Positions 1-9,062 of a stretch of DNA of 64,000 nucleotides are shown here, in pieces (the stretch's first letter is position 1; every line of letters begins with the position of its first letter). Location of the stretch: the NCBI GenBank assembly GCA_913774925.1, contig CAJYKB010000047.1:22713-86712 (forward strand), written 5' to 3'. This stretch comes from an uncultured Sphingomonas sp. Its GTDB lineage: Bacteria > Pseudomonadota > Alphaproteobacteria > Sphingomonadales > Sphingomonadaceae. Made by a program: the position numbers and the translations under genes. The notes under the pieces were generated by a model. It was not told where the DNA came from. It made no database searches and was given only the letters and a program-made list of their open reading frames with translations.

Positions 1-646
1 GGCGCGTGGTCTGGTCGCGCGGGGTGATGGTGTAGCGGATGTTGGGCCGGTCGAACCCGGCGACGATCATCCCCTCGACCGGGATGCCCAGCTGCTCCAG
101 CACATCGCGCCGGGTATGCTCGTCCGCGGTCGCGGTCAGCGCGAGGCGGGGCACCTGCGGAAAGGCGTCCAGCAGCGGGCGCAGCAGGCGATAGTCGGGG
201 CGGAAGTCGTGCCCCCATTCGCTGACGCAATGCGCCTCGTCGATCGCGAACAGCGCAACGCGCCCGCGCTCCAGCAGATCGCGGAAATCACCGCCCGACG
301 CCCGCTCCGGCGCGACGTAGAGCAGGTCCAGCTCGCCATCCAGGAAACGCCCGCGCGTCTCGGCCTTGTTCTCGTCCACGCTGGTCAGCGTCGCGGCGCG
401 CAAGCCGACCGCGGTCGCCGCGCGCAGCTGGTCGTGCATCAGCGCGATCAGCGGGCTGACGACGACGCACGTCCCCTCCAGCATCGCGGAGGGCAATTGA
501 TAGCATAACGACTTGCCCGCGCCGGTCGGCATCACCGCCAGCGTGCGCTCGCCCGCGAGCACGCGCGTAACGACATCCTCCTGCACGCCGCGGAAGGCAG
601 GAAAGCCGAAGATGCGATGGAGTGTTGCGACGGGGTCGGCGACCAT
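1..646 (-). CDS. recQ: ATP-dependent DNA helicase RecQ, N-terminal part (truncated by window edge)
   Basis: Reverse-strand translation from CAT at 644-646: MVADPVATLHRIFGFPAFRGVQEDVVTRVLAGERTLAVMPTGAGKSLCYQLPS...DEAHCVSEWGHDFRPDYRLL; Walker A, DEAH and the RecQ 'SEWGHDFRP' motif. Confidence 0.95.
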   Translation of the reverse strand, partial: MVADPVATLHRIFGFPAFRGVQEDVVTRVLAGERTLAVMPTGAGKSLCYQLPSAMLEGTCVVVSPLIALMHDQLRAATAVGLRAATLTSVDENKAETRGRFLDGELDLLYVAPERASGGDFRDLLERGRVALFAIDEAHCVSEWGHDFRPDYRLLRPLLDAFPQVPRLALTATADEHTRRDVLEQLGIPVEGMIVAGFDRPNIRYTITPRDQTTR

Positions 647-728
647 TGCGGGTCATCTAGGGTTCAGGGCGTCCGGTGGCAACGCGCCAACGGGGGAACG
701 CGCAGCGCGTTTCGGGCGTACAGCGGCG

Positions 729-914
729 ATGACGCCGATCCATCGCCCTCACCCCCGCCGCAACCTGGCCCTGTTCACCTTCGGAGCGGCGGCGATGCTT
801 TCCAGCTGCAGCCGTGAGGACGAGGCCACCACGGCGGGCACCACCGCGCCGTCGCCGTATCAGACGGCCGCGGCGGCCTCCGCGCCGGGCGCGCCGGTCG
901 AGACCACGAACTGA
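729..914 (+). CDS. Small putative lipoprotein
   Basis: ORF MTPIHRPHPRRNLALFTFGAAAMLSSCSREDE...; signal peptide with lipobox-like LSSC. Confidence 0.45.
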   Translation: MTPIHRPHPRRNLALFTFGAAAMLSSCSREDEATTAGTTAPSPYQTAAAASAPGAPVETTN

Positions 915-916
915 CG

Positions 917-1189
917 ATGGAGCGCGTCCGCGACCATCGATCGGAGCAGGAATTCGTGCTGGAGGTAAGCGGCCACCGCGCCATCGCCGCCTATCAGCTG
1001 GAGGGCGATACGATCGTCTTCACCCACACCGTCGTCCCCGCGGAGATCGAGGGGCGCGGCGTCGGCAGCCGCCTGATCCGCGGCGCCCTCGACGCGGTGC
1101 GCGACCGCAGGCTGAAGGTGGTGCCGCAATGCACCTTCGTCCGCGCCTATATCGAGAAGCATCCCGAGACGCGCGACCTGCTGGCCTGA
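917..1189 (+). CDS. GNAT-like N-acetyltransferase (YjdJ/CG type)
   Basis: MERVRDHRSEQEFVLEVSGHRAIAAYQLEGDTIVFTHTVVPAEIEGRGVGSRLIRGALDAVR; short single-domain GNAT with GRGVGSRL motif. Confidence 0.85.
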   Translation: MERVRDHRSEQEFVLEVSGHRAIAAYQLEGDTIVFTHTVVPAEIEGRGVGSRLIRGALDAVRDRRLKVVPQCTFVRAYIEKHPETRDLLA

Positions 1190-1197
1190 TCTCATCA

Positions 1198-1238
1198 CCC
1201 TTACCCTTACCCTTACCCTTACCCTTACCCTTACCCTT
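1198..1238. repeat. Hexanucleotide tandem repeat (CCCTTA)n, about 6.8 copies
   Basis: Direct reading: six uninterrupted CCCTTA units plus a partial unit. Confidence 0.97.
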
Positions 1239-1259
1239 CCCTCTCCCATCGGGAGAGGG
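1239..1259. terminator. 9-bp stem, 3-nt loop hairpin between convergent genes
   Basis: CCCTCTCCC-ATC-GGGAGAGGG; lies between the GNAT (+) and M3 peptidase (-) 3' ends. No U-tract, so terminator function is tentative. Confidence 0.5.
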
Positions 1260-1302
1260 AGGGAGGCGCGAAGCGCCGGAAGGGTGAGGGCGACGCGAAG
1301 CA

Positions 1303-3435
1303 TTACCCCCCGATCCGCGACCCGTCCGCGTTGAGCCCCAGATCCTTCAGCAGCGGCGCCACCTCCGGATCCTTGCCGTAGAACGCGCGGAACATCGGCG
1401 CGTAATCCTCCGTATGCCCCTTCGACAGGATCATGTCGCGGAAGCGCTGGCCGTTGGCGCGGGTCAGCCCGCCGTTCGCCTCGAACCAGGAATAGGCGTT
1501 CGCATCCAGCATCTTGGTCCACTGGTACGCGTAATAGCCGGCCGAATAGCCATTGCCCCAGATGTGGAGAAAATAGCTGGAGCGATAACGCGGCGGCACG
1601 TCGGCGACGTCGAGACCGGACGCCGCCAGCGCCTGTGCCTCGAACGCATCGGCATTGGTCGGCGCCTTGCCCGCGGGCAGCGAGTGCCACGCCATGTCGA
1701 GCTGCGACGCCGCCAGCGCCTCGCCGAAGGAATAGCCGGTATTGAACGTGGCCGCGCGCTTGATCTTGTCGACCAGCGCCTGCGGGATCGGCTGCCCGGT
1801 GCGGTAATCGACCGCATAATGCGCGAGCACCTTGGGATCGAGCGCCCAATGCTCGTTGAACTGCGACGGGAACTCGACGAAGTCACGCGCGGTGTTGGTG
1901 CCCGATACGCTGGGATAGGTCTGGTTCGCGAACAGCCCGTGCAGCGCATGGCCGAACTCGTGGAACATGGTCGTCACGTCGTCGAACGTGATGAGCGCGG
2001 GCTGGCCGGCGGCGGGCTTGGTGAAGTTGCCGACGTTGTAGATCACCGGCTTCGTCCCCAGCAGCTTCGACTGGTTGACGAAGTTCGACATCCACGCGCC
2101 ACCGTTCTTGTTGTCGCGCTTCCAGTAATCGAAGAACATCAGCCCCAACGGCTGGCCGTTCTCCTCGAACACCTCATAGACCATGACGTCGCTCTGCCAC
2201 ACGGGCAGGTCGGTGCGCTTCTTGAAGGTGATGCCGTACAGCTGGGTCGCGGCATAGAAGACGCCGTCCTCCAGCACCTTGTCGATCCGGAAATACGGCT
2301 TCAGCTCGTCCTGGTTCAGGTCGTAGCGCGCCTTGCGCAGCTTCTCCGAGTAGAAGTCCCAGTCCCACGGCTTCAGCGCGACATCGCCGGCCGCCGCCTT
2401 GATCTGCTCCTGAAGCTCGGCCGCCTCGCGCTTCTGTTCGACCGACACCGCGCCCGCGATCTGGCGCAGGAAGCTCTGCGCGGTCTGCGGCGTCTTCGCC
2501 ATCTGGTCGGCCAGCTTGTAATCGGCCCAGCTCGCGAACCCCAGCAGCTTCGCCTTCTGCGCGCGCAGGTCGGCGATCCGCAGCAGCGTGGCGCGCGTGT
2601 CGTTGGCGTCGCCCTTCTCCGCACGCCTCCAGCTCGCCTCGAACAAGGCCTGCCGCGTGGCGCGATCGGTCAGCTGCGCCAGCGCGGGCTGCTGCGTCGT
2701 GTTCTGGAGCGACAGGACGTACTTGCCCGGCAGTCCGCGCGCCTGCGCATCGGCCGCAGCCGCCGCGATCTCCGCATCCGACAGCCCGGCGAGCTTCGCC
2801 TTGTCGTCGACCACCAGCGCCCCCGCCTTGGCCGCGGCGAGCAGGCGCTGCTTGAAATCCGTCTCCAGCGTCGACAGCTGCCCGTTGACGTCGCGCAGCG
2901 CCTTCTGGTCGGCGGACGACAGCTGCGCCCCGGCGCGCACCATCTTGTCATAGGTCAGCGTCAGCACCATGGACTGCTCGGGCGTCAGCCCCAACGACGC
3001 CTGGCGATCGTGGAGCGACTTCACCCGTGCGAACAGCCGCGCATCCTGGTTGATCGCATCGCGGTGCGCTGACTGGAGCGGGGCCAGCTCCGCCTCGGCC
3101 TTCTGGAGCACCGGGTTGGTATTGGCGCCGTTGACCCCGCTGAACGCATTGTCCGCGCGCTCCAGCAATTGGCCCGAGCGCTCCAGCGCGGCGATCGTGT
3201 TGTCGAAGGTCGGCGCGGCGCGGTCGTTCGCGATCCGCGCCACCTCGGCGCGCTGCTCCGCCATGCCGGCCTTGATGGCCGGCAGGTAATCATCGTCCTT
3301 GATCCGGTCGAAGGGCGGCGCCTGATACGGCAGCGTGCTCGGCTTCGCGAAAGGGTTGGTGGCCGGCAGCGTCTGGGCCGTCGCGGTGGTGGTCATCAGC
3401 GCCACGGACATGGTGGCGGCAAACAGCGAACGCAT
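1303..3435 (-). CDS. M3 family metallopeptidase (peptidyl-dipeptidase Dcp-like), secreted
   Basis: Signal peptide MRSLFAATMSVALMTTTATAQ; HEFGH zinc motif in 'TMFHEFGHALHGLF'; full-length M3 architecture. Confidence 0.95.
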   Translation of the reverse strand: MRSLFAATMSVALMTTTATAQTLPATNPFAKPSTLPYQAPPFDRIKDDDYLPAIKAGMAEQRAEVARIANDRAAPTFDNTIAALERSGQLLERADNAFSGVNGANTNPVLQKAEAELAPLQSAHRDAINQDARLFARVKSLHDRQASLGLTPEQSMVLTLTYDKMVRAGAQLSSADQKALRDVNGQLSTLETDFKQRLLAAAKAGALVVDDKAKLAGLSDAEIAAAAADAQARGLPGKYVLSLQNTTQQPALAQLTDRATRQALFEASWRRAEKGDANDTRATLLRIADLRAQKAKLLGFASWADYKLADQMAKTPQTAQSFLRQIAGAVSVEQKREAAELQEQIKAAAGDVALKPWDWDFYSEKLRKARYDLNQDELKPYFRIDKVLEDGVFYAATQLYGITFKKRTDLPVWQSDVMVYEVFEENGQPLGLMFFDYWKRDNKNGGAWMSNFVNQSKLLGTKPVIYNVGNFTKPAAGQPALITFDDVTTMFHEFGHALHGLFANQTYPSVSGTNTARDFVEFPSQFNEHWALDPKVLAHYAVDYRTGQPIPQALVDKIKRAATFNTGYSFGEALAASQLDMAWHSLPAGKAPTNADAFEAQALAASGLDVADVPPRYRSSYFLHIWGNGYSAGYYAYQWTKMLDANAYSWFEANGGLTRANGQRFRDMILSKGHTEDYAPMFRAFYGKDPEVAPLLKDLGLNADGSRIGG

Positions 3436-3533
3436 TGAAACTCCTTGAAACCCTGGTGCAGCGCTGTGCACGTGACGCAATGATGCGGCAAGGGGGCTGT
3501 CGTATCGCTGAATGGCTTCGGGCGAAGAAGATT

Positions 3534-3673
3534 GGTTCACGCGGAGGCGCGGAGGCTCGGAGGTGTCTTGCCCCCGGGCCACTTGTCCGCGGCAGCGACA
3601 AACCGGGTCCTTGTCTTCCGATACAAAGGTTCCGCGCGGGACACCTCCACGTCTCCGCGCCTCCGCGTGAACC
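3534..3673. repeat. Long imperfect inverted repeat (34-nt arms) of the 'GGTTCACGCGGAGGCGCGGAG' family
   Basis: Left arm ggttcacgcggaggcgcggaggctcggaggtgtc and right arm gacacctccacgtctccgcgcctccgcgtgaacc are reverse complements at 31/34 positions by eye. Confidence 0.9.
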
Positions 3674-5496
3674 TAGACAGCCACTTCCGCATCCACCCCG
3701 GCTGCGCGTTCGGCGGCCTGGCGCATCCACATCTCCGCATACAGCCCGCCCGCCGCCAGCAAAGCCGCATGCGTGCCGCGTTCGACCACGCGCCCGGCCT
3801 CCAGCACCACGATCTGGTCGGCGTGGACGATCGTCGACAGCCGGTGCGCGATCACGATCGTGGTGCGCCCGCGCTCGATCGCCTGGAGCGTCTCCATGAT
3901 CTCGCCCTCGGTCCGGCTGTCGAGCGCGCTGGTCGCCTCGTCCAGGATCAGGATGGGCGGGTCTTTCAGCAGCGTGCGCGCGATCGCGACGCGCTGCTTC
4001 TCGCCGCCCGACAGCTTCAGCCCGCGCTCGCCGACGCGCGTGGCATAGCCGTCCGCCTGCCGCTCGATGAAGCCCGCGATCGCAGCGCCCCGCGCAGCCC
4101 GCTCGATCGCCGCCTGATCCGCCCCCTCGCGGCCATAGGCGATGTTGTAACCGATCGTGTCGTTGAACAGCACCGTATCCTGCGGCACGATTCCGATCGC
4201 GGCGCGCAGGGAATCCTGCGTCACCTGCGCGATATCCTGCCCGTCGATCGTCACGCGACCCGAATTGACGTCGTAGAAGCGATACATCAGCCGCGCGAGC
4301 GTCGATTTTCCCGCCCCGGACGGCCCCACCACGGCCAATGTCGACCCCGCCGGCACGTCCAGATCGATCCCCTTCAGGATCTCCGCGCCCGCATCATAGC
4401 CGAAATGCACGTTGTGGAACCGCACATGGCCGTTGCGGATCGCCAATGGCGCGGCATCGGGCGCATCCACCACCTCCGATGGCGTATCGATCAGGTCGAA
4501 CATCGCGCCCATGTCGATCACGCCCTGCCGGATCGTGCGATACACCATACCCAGAAGGTCGAGCGGACGGAACAGTTGCGACAATAGCGTCGACACCAGC
4601 ACCACATTGCCCGCGGTGAACCGCCCTTGGCTCCACCCCCAGGCGACCCAGGCCATGCCCGCTCCCAGCATCAGGTTGGTGATCGCCGCCTGCCCGATGT
4701 TGAGCCACGCCAGGCTGTTCTCGCTCTTCACCGCGGCGTTGGCATAGGCGCGCATCGCCGCATCGTAGCGTCTGGCCTCGCGCTCCTCCGCACCGAAATA
4801 CTTCACCGTCTCGAAATTCAGCAGCGAATCGACCGCATGCGCTACCGCGCCGGTGTCGAGATCGTTCATCCGCTCGCGCAGGCTGGCGCGCCAGTCGGTC
4901 ACCATCCGGGTGAACCAGATATAGACCGCGACCATCACCACCGTCGCGGCGACCAGCGGCCAGCCGAACTTCACCTGGAAGATGCCGAGCACCAGCGCCA
5001 GTTCCAGCACCGTCGGCGCGATGTTGAACAGGAGGAAATACAGCATCGTATCGATGCTCTTGGTGCCGCGTTCCACCACCTTCGTCACCGCGCCCGTGCG
5101 CCGCTCCAGATGGAAGCGCAGCGACAACCGATGCAGGTGACGGAAGACGCGCGCCGCCAGCCGCCGAGTCGCCTCCTGCCCGACTCGCTCGAACACCGTG
5201 TTGCGCAGATTGTCGAACAGCGTGCTGCCGAAGCGCGCCGCGGCATAGCCGACGACCAGCAACACGATCAGCGACACCGGCGTCGTCGGCACCGTCATCC
5301 CGTCGACCGCGCCCTGCAGCGCGAACGGCGCGCCATAGACCTGCACCAGCTTCGACGCGATCACGAGCGTCATCGCGCCGACCACGCGCAGCTTCATCCC
5401 CGGCGCGTCGGAGGGCCACAGATCGGGGAGGAAGCGCCGCAGCGTCGGCAGCAGCGGACGTTCGACGGAGGCGGAGGTAGCGGAGAGCGGCGGCAT
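3673..5496 (-). CDS. ABC transporter, fused permease/ATPase, ATM1/heavy-metal exporter type
   Basis: Six-TM exporter N-domain, 'GPSGAGKSTLARLMYRFYD' Walker A, 'LSGGEKQRVAIARTLLKDPPILILDEATSALD'. Confidence 0.93.
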   Translation of the reverse strand: MPPLSATSASVERPLLPTLRRFLPDLWPSDAPGMKLRVVGAMTLVIASKLVQVYGAPFALQGAVDGMTVPTTPVSLIVLLVVGYAAARFGSTLFDNLRNTVFERVGQEATRRLAARVFRHLHRLSLRFHLERRTGAVTKVVERGTKSIDTMLYFLLFNIAPTVLELALVLGIFQVKFGWPLVAATVVMVAVYIWFTRMVTDWRASLRERMNDLDTGAVAHAVDSLLNFETVKYFGAEEREARRYDAAMRAYANAAVKSENSLAWLNIGQAAITNLMLGAGMAWVAWGWSQGRFTAGNVVLVSTLLSQLFRPLDLLGMVYRTIRQGVIDMGAMFDLIDTPSEVVDAPDAAPLAIRNGHVRFHNVHFGYDAGAEILKGIDLDVPAGSTLAVVGPSGAGKSTLARLMYRFYDVNSGRVTIDGQDIAQVTQDSLRAAIGIVPQDTVLFNDTIGYNIAYGREGADQAAIERAARGAAIAGFIERQADGYATRVGERGLKLSGGEKQRVAIARTLLKDPPILILDEATSALDSRTEGEIMETLQAIERGRTTIVIAHRLSTIVHADQIVVLEAGRVVERGTHAALLAAGGLYAEMWMRQAAERAAGVDAEVAV

Positions 5497-5582
5497 GAAG
5501 CCGCGATGTCGGGGTCACGGCACGCGGCGTCAACCTCGCCCCATAACGGCACAATCGGATGCACGGAACGCGGGCGCCGTCA

Positions 5583-5858
5583 ATGCGTATTTACAGAACG
5601 AATTCATTGGGATGGGAGGCATCGGTGGAGCCGGTCTTCTTCGTCATGGCGATCATGGGGTGCGCGGACGGCGCGTCGGGTTGCATGCAGGCGCGGGTCG
5701 AGCCCGCACGCTACGCGACCATCCAGCAATGTCAGGCGGCGATGCCCGCGGCGCTGACCCGCAGCACCGACATCGACTATCCCGTCGTCACCGCAGCATG
5801 TCAGCGCAACGGCCTTCAGATGGCGGATAATTCCGCCGTTAAGCGCGCCGGGCGGTGA
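5583..5858 (+). CDS. Hypothetical small secreted/membrane protein
   Basis: ORF ...EPVFFVMAIMGCADGASGCMQARVEPARYATIQQCQAAMPAALTRSTDIDYPVVTAACQRNG; start uncertain. Confidence 0.5.
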   Translation: MRIYRTNSLGWEASVEPVFFVMAIMGCADGASGCMQARVEPARYATIQQCQAAMPAALTRSTDIDYPVVTAACQRNGLQMADNSAVKRAGR

Positions 5859-6585
5859 GGAAATAGTCCAGCGCGGTCGACGCTCCGAGCGCAAATCCGC
5901 TCGTTCCCAGCGTCAGGCCGGTAATGTCGACCACCTCCAATCCGCTGTCCTGTACCAGCAGGCTCAGTTCGTCCGGCGTCAGGAACTTGTCCCAGTCGTG
6001 CGTACCGCGCGGGATCTGGCCGCTCAGCTCCGCCCCCTCGACCAGCGCCACGCGCGACAGCCACGTCCTGTTGGGCGTGCTCATCACCAGCAGCCCCCCC
6101 GGCACCACCGATGCCGCGAGCGCCGCGACGAACGTGCGCGGATCGGCGACGTGCTCCACCACCTCCATCGAGGTCACGAGGTCGAACGTCTCCCCCGCCA
6201 CCGCCTCGACCCCGCCGGCGCGATAGTCGATCGCCAGCCCCCCGCTCTCGGCGTGCGCGCGCGCCACCGCGATGCTCTCCGCCGCGGCATCGACCGCGGT
6301 CACGCGCGCGCCCAGCCGCGCCAGCGGCTCCGCCAGCAGCCCCGCGCCGCACCCCATGTCCAGCGCGCGCCGCCCTGCCAGCGGGGTGAAGGAGCGATCG
6401 TCCAGATCCCAGTGCCGGTCGATTGCCGCACGAATATAGCGCAGCCGCGCCGGGTTCAGCCGGTGGAGCATCGCCGACGAGCCCTTGGGATCCCACCATT
6501 CCTGCGCCAGCTTGCCGAAATGCGCGGCCTCACCCGCCACGATCGAGGGGTGGGTGGTGTCGGTTGTTACGCTTGCGTCGGTCAT
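5839..6585 (-). CDS. ubiG: Bifunctional 2-polyprenyl-6-hydroxyphenol methylase / 3-demethylubiquinol 3-O-methyltransferase
   Basis: SAM motif 'ALDMGCGAGLLAEPLARLGARVTAVDAA'; N-term 'FGKLAQEWWDPKGSSAMLHRLNPARLRYI' diagnostic of UbiG. Confidence 0.96.
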   Translation of the reverse strand: MTDASVTTDTTHPSIVAGEAAHFGKLAQEWWDPKGSSAMLHRLNPARLRYIRAAIDRHWDLDDRSFTPLAGRRALDMGCGAGLLAEPLARLGARVTAVDAAAESIAVARAHAESGGLAIDYRAGGVEAVAGETFDLVTSMEVVEHVADPRTFVAALAASVVPGGLLVMSTPNRTWLSRVALVEGAELSGQIPRGTHDWDKFLTPDELSLLVQDSGLEVVDITGLTLGTSGFALGASTALDYFLTARRA

Positions 6586-6637
6586 GCGCGCTTCCTATCA
6601 GGGCGCCCCCTCCACCCCAAGGCGTTTGGACAGATCA

Positions 6638-7909
6638 GTGGCGCGCATCGTCATGAAATTCGGCGGCACCTCGATGGCCGGGATCGAGCGTATCCGCTCC
6701 GTCGCCGCCCGGGTGAAGCGCGAGGCCGACGCCGGTAACGAGGTGGCGGTCGTCGTCTCCGCGATGGCGGGCGAAACCGACCGCCTCGTCGGATTCTGCC
6801 GCGAGGCGTCGCCACTGTACGATCCGCGCGAATATGACGTCGTCGTCGCCGCGGGCGAGCAGATCACCAGCGGCCTCCTGGCGATCGCGCTCCAGGCGAT
6901 CGGGGTCGAGGCGCGCTCGTGGCTCGGCTGGCAGCTGCCGATCAACACCGACGACGCCTTCGCCAAGGCGCGCATCGGCACGATCGATACCGATGCGCTT
7001 ATCGCCAGCATGGCATCGGGCGCGGTCGCGGTGATCCCCGGGTTTCAGGGGATGAACGCCGACGGCCGCATCACCACGCTGGGCCGCGGCGGGTCGGACA
7101 CGTCCGCGGTCGCGGTGGCGGCGGCGGTGAAGGCGGATCGCTGCGACATCTACACCGACGTCGACGGCGTCTATACCACCGATCCCCGCATCGTGCCGCG
7201 CGCGCGCAAGCTGGTGAAGGTGACGTACGAGGAGATGCTGGAACTGGCGAGCGTGGGGGCCAAGGTGCTCCAGACGCGCTCGGTCGGGCTGGCGATGAAG
7301 GAAAAGGTCCGCGTCCAGGTGCTGTCGTCGTTCACCGGCGAGGATGCACCGATGGCGGACACCCTGCCCGGAACGATGATCGTGGGCGAAGAGGAGATCG
7401 ACGACGTGGAACGCCAGCTCATCACCGGCATCGCGCACGACAAGAACGAGGCGAAGATCACGCTGACCAGCGTGCCCGACAAGCCCGGCTCGGTCGCCGC
7501 GATCTTCGAGCCGTTGTCGTCGGCGAACATCAACGTCGACATGATTATCCAGAACATCGCGCACCGCAGCAGCGGGTCGGCCAGCGCGACCGACGTGACC
7601 TTCACCGTCCCCGCCGCCGACCTGCCGCGCTCGATCGAGGCGCTCAACCAGGCGCGGGAGTCGATCGGCTTCGGCGAGCTGGTCCACGACACCCGCGTCG
7701 CGAAGATCAGCGTCGTCGGCGTCGGCATGCGCAGCCACGCGGGCGTCGCCAGCACGATGTTCACGACGCTCGGTGCACGCGGGATCAACATCCAGGCGAT
7801 CTCCACCAGCGAGATCAAGGTGTCGGTGCTGATCCACGAGGACGAGACCGAGCTGGCGGTCCGCGTCCTCCACACCGCCTACGGTCTGGACGCGGACGAG
7901 GCGGCGTAA
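6638..7909 (+). CDS. lysC: Aspartate kinase
   Basis: 'VMKFGGTSMAG' start, 'TTLGRGGSDTSAVA', 'YTDVDGVYTTDPR', C-terminal ACT domains; GTG start at 6638. Confidence 0.97.
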   Translation: MARIVMKFGGTSMAGIERIRSVAARVKREADAGNEVAVVVSAMAGETDRLVGFCREASPLYDPREYDVVVAAGEQITSGLLAIALQAIGVEARSWLGWQLPINTDDAFAKARIGTIDTDALIASMASGAVAVIPGFQGMNADGRITTLGRGGSDTSAVAVAAAVKADRCDIYTDVDGVYTTDPRIVPRARKLVKVTYEEMLELASVGAKVLQTRSVGLAMKEKVRVQVLSSFTGEDAPMADTLPGTMIVGEEEIDDVERQLITGIAHDKNEAKITLTSVPDKPGSVAAIFEPLSSANINVDMIIQNIAHRSSGSASATDVTFTVPAADLPRSIEALNQARESIGFGELVHDTRVAKISVVGVGMRSHAGVASTMFTTLGARGINIQAISTSEIKVSVLIHEDETELAVRVLHTAYGLDADEAA

Positions 7910-7914
7910 TCGAC

Positions 7915-8008
7915 GTGCTCCTGCGCACGCAGGAGCCCAGGGTTCCAAGCACAACGGACGTTGCTCTGTCTGGCCCTGGCTTCCGGCGTTCGCCGGAACA
8001 CGGAGGTC
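7915..8008. repeat. Intergenic palindromic element (GTGCTCCTGCGCACGCAGGAGCCCAGGGTT... type)
   Basis: CTCCTGCG/CGCAGGAG palindrome plus a second arm ccctggcttccggcgttcgccggaa between lysC and the GT2 gene. Confidence 0.55.
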
Positions 8009-9026
8009 ACTCCGCCGGCGCGGCGCTCGCGACCTGCGCGTCGGGAATGCGGGTCGCCTCCGCCTGGAAGCCCAGCGTCGCGCGGCCGTGTGCGGTGCCC
8101 GCGATATCCGCGACCAGATACAGCGGCCGCCGCTTCGATTCGATATACAGCCGCCCCAGATACTCCCCGATCATGCCCAGCACGAACATCTGGATCGACG
8201 ACAGCACGACCACCACCAGCATCGTCGAGGTCCAGCCCTGCACCCGCTCGCCGCTGAAATAGCCATAGGCGATGTAGAACAGCAGCAGCACCGAACACCC
8301 CGCCAGGATCACCGACAGATGGCTCGCCCAGCGCAGGGGGGCGGTGGAGAAGCCGGTGACCGCATCGAGCGCCAGCCGCACCATCTTGCCCAGCGGATAG
8401 TTCGTCTCGCCCGCATGCCGCTCCGCGCGGTCATAAGGGAACGGCACCTGGCGGAAGCCGACCCAGGCGACCATCCCGCGGATGAACCGCGCCTGCTCCG
8501 GCAGCGACAGCAACGCGTCGAGCGCGCGACGCGTCATCAGCCGGAAATCGCCGGTGTCGAGCGGGATCGGCGTATCGGTGACCCGGTCGAGGACGCGGTA
8601 GAAGGCCGCCGCCGTCGCCTTCTTGAACAGCGTCTCGCCATCGCGCTTGCGGCGGACCGCATAGACCACATCGGCCCGCTCGCGCGCCATCGTCGCGCGC
8701 ATCTCCGCCACCAGTTCGGGCGGATCCTGCAGGTCGGCGTCGATGATGAGGATCTGCTCGCCCGCGCACAGGTCCAGCCCCGCCGTCAGCGCCAGCTGGT
8801 GGCCGTGGTTGCGCGACAGGTTGACCGCCACGACGCGCGGGTCGGCGGCGGCCAGCGTCTGCATCACGCGCCAGCTGTCGTCGCGCGACCCGTCGTTGAC
8901 CAGCACGATCTCGTGATCGTCGCCCACGACGCCCCGCGCGGCGGCGGCCACGCGGGCATGGAGCAGCGGCAGCGTCGCTTCTTCGTTGTAACAGGGGATG
9001 ACGACCGATAGCGCAGGACGGTTCAT
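8007..9026 (-). CDS. Family 2 glycosyltransferase (DPM1/GtrB/ArnC-like, two C-terminal TM helices)
   Basis: 'LSVVIPCYNEEATLPLLHARV', 'LIIDADLQDPPEL', C-terminal 'MFVLGMIGEYLGRLYIESKRRPLY'. Confidence 0.95.
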   Translation of the reverse strand: MNRPALSVVIPCYNEEATLPLLHARVAAAARGVVGDDHEIVLVNDGSRDDSWRVMQTLAAADPRVVAVNLSRNHGHQLALTAGLDLCAGEQILIIDADLQDPPELVAEMRATMARERADVVYAVRRKRDGETLFKKATAAAFYRVLDRVTDTPIPLDTGDFRLMTRRALDALLSLPEQARFIRGMVAWVGFRQVPFPYDRAERHAGETNYPLGKMVRLALDAVTGFSTAPLRWASHLSVILAGCSVLLLFYIAYGYFSGERVQGWTSTMLVVVVLSSIQMFVLGMIGEYLGRLYIESKRRPLYLVADIAGTAHGRATLGFQAEATRIPDAQVASAAPAE

Positions 9027-9062
9027 GGTGCCGCCGCGCTGTAACGACCTGTCGGCCTCCTG

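Noticed and set aside
1198-1238. Telomere-like repeat
   Set aside because: CCCTTA/TAAGGG is not a cyclic permutation of TTAGGG/CCCTAA and it is internal to a bacterial chromosome.
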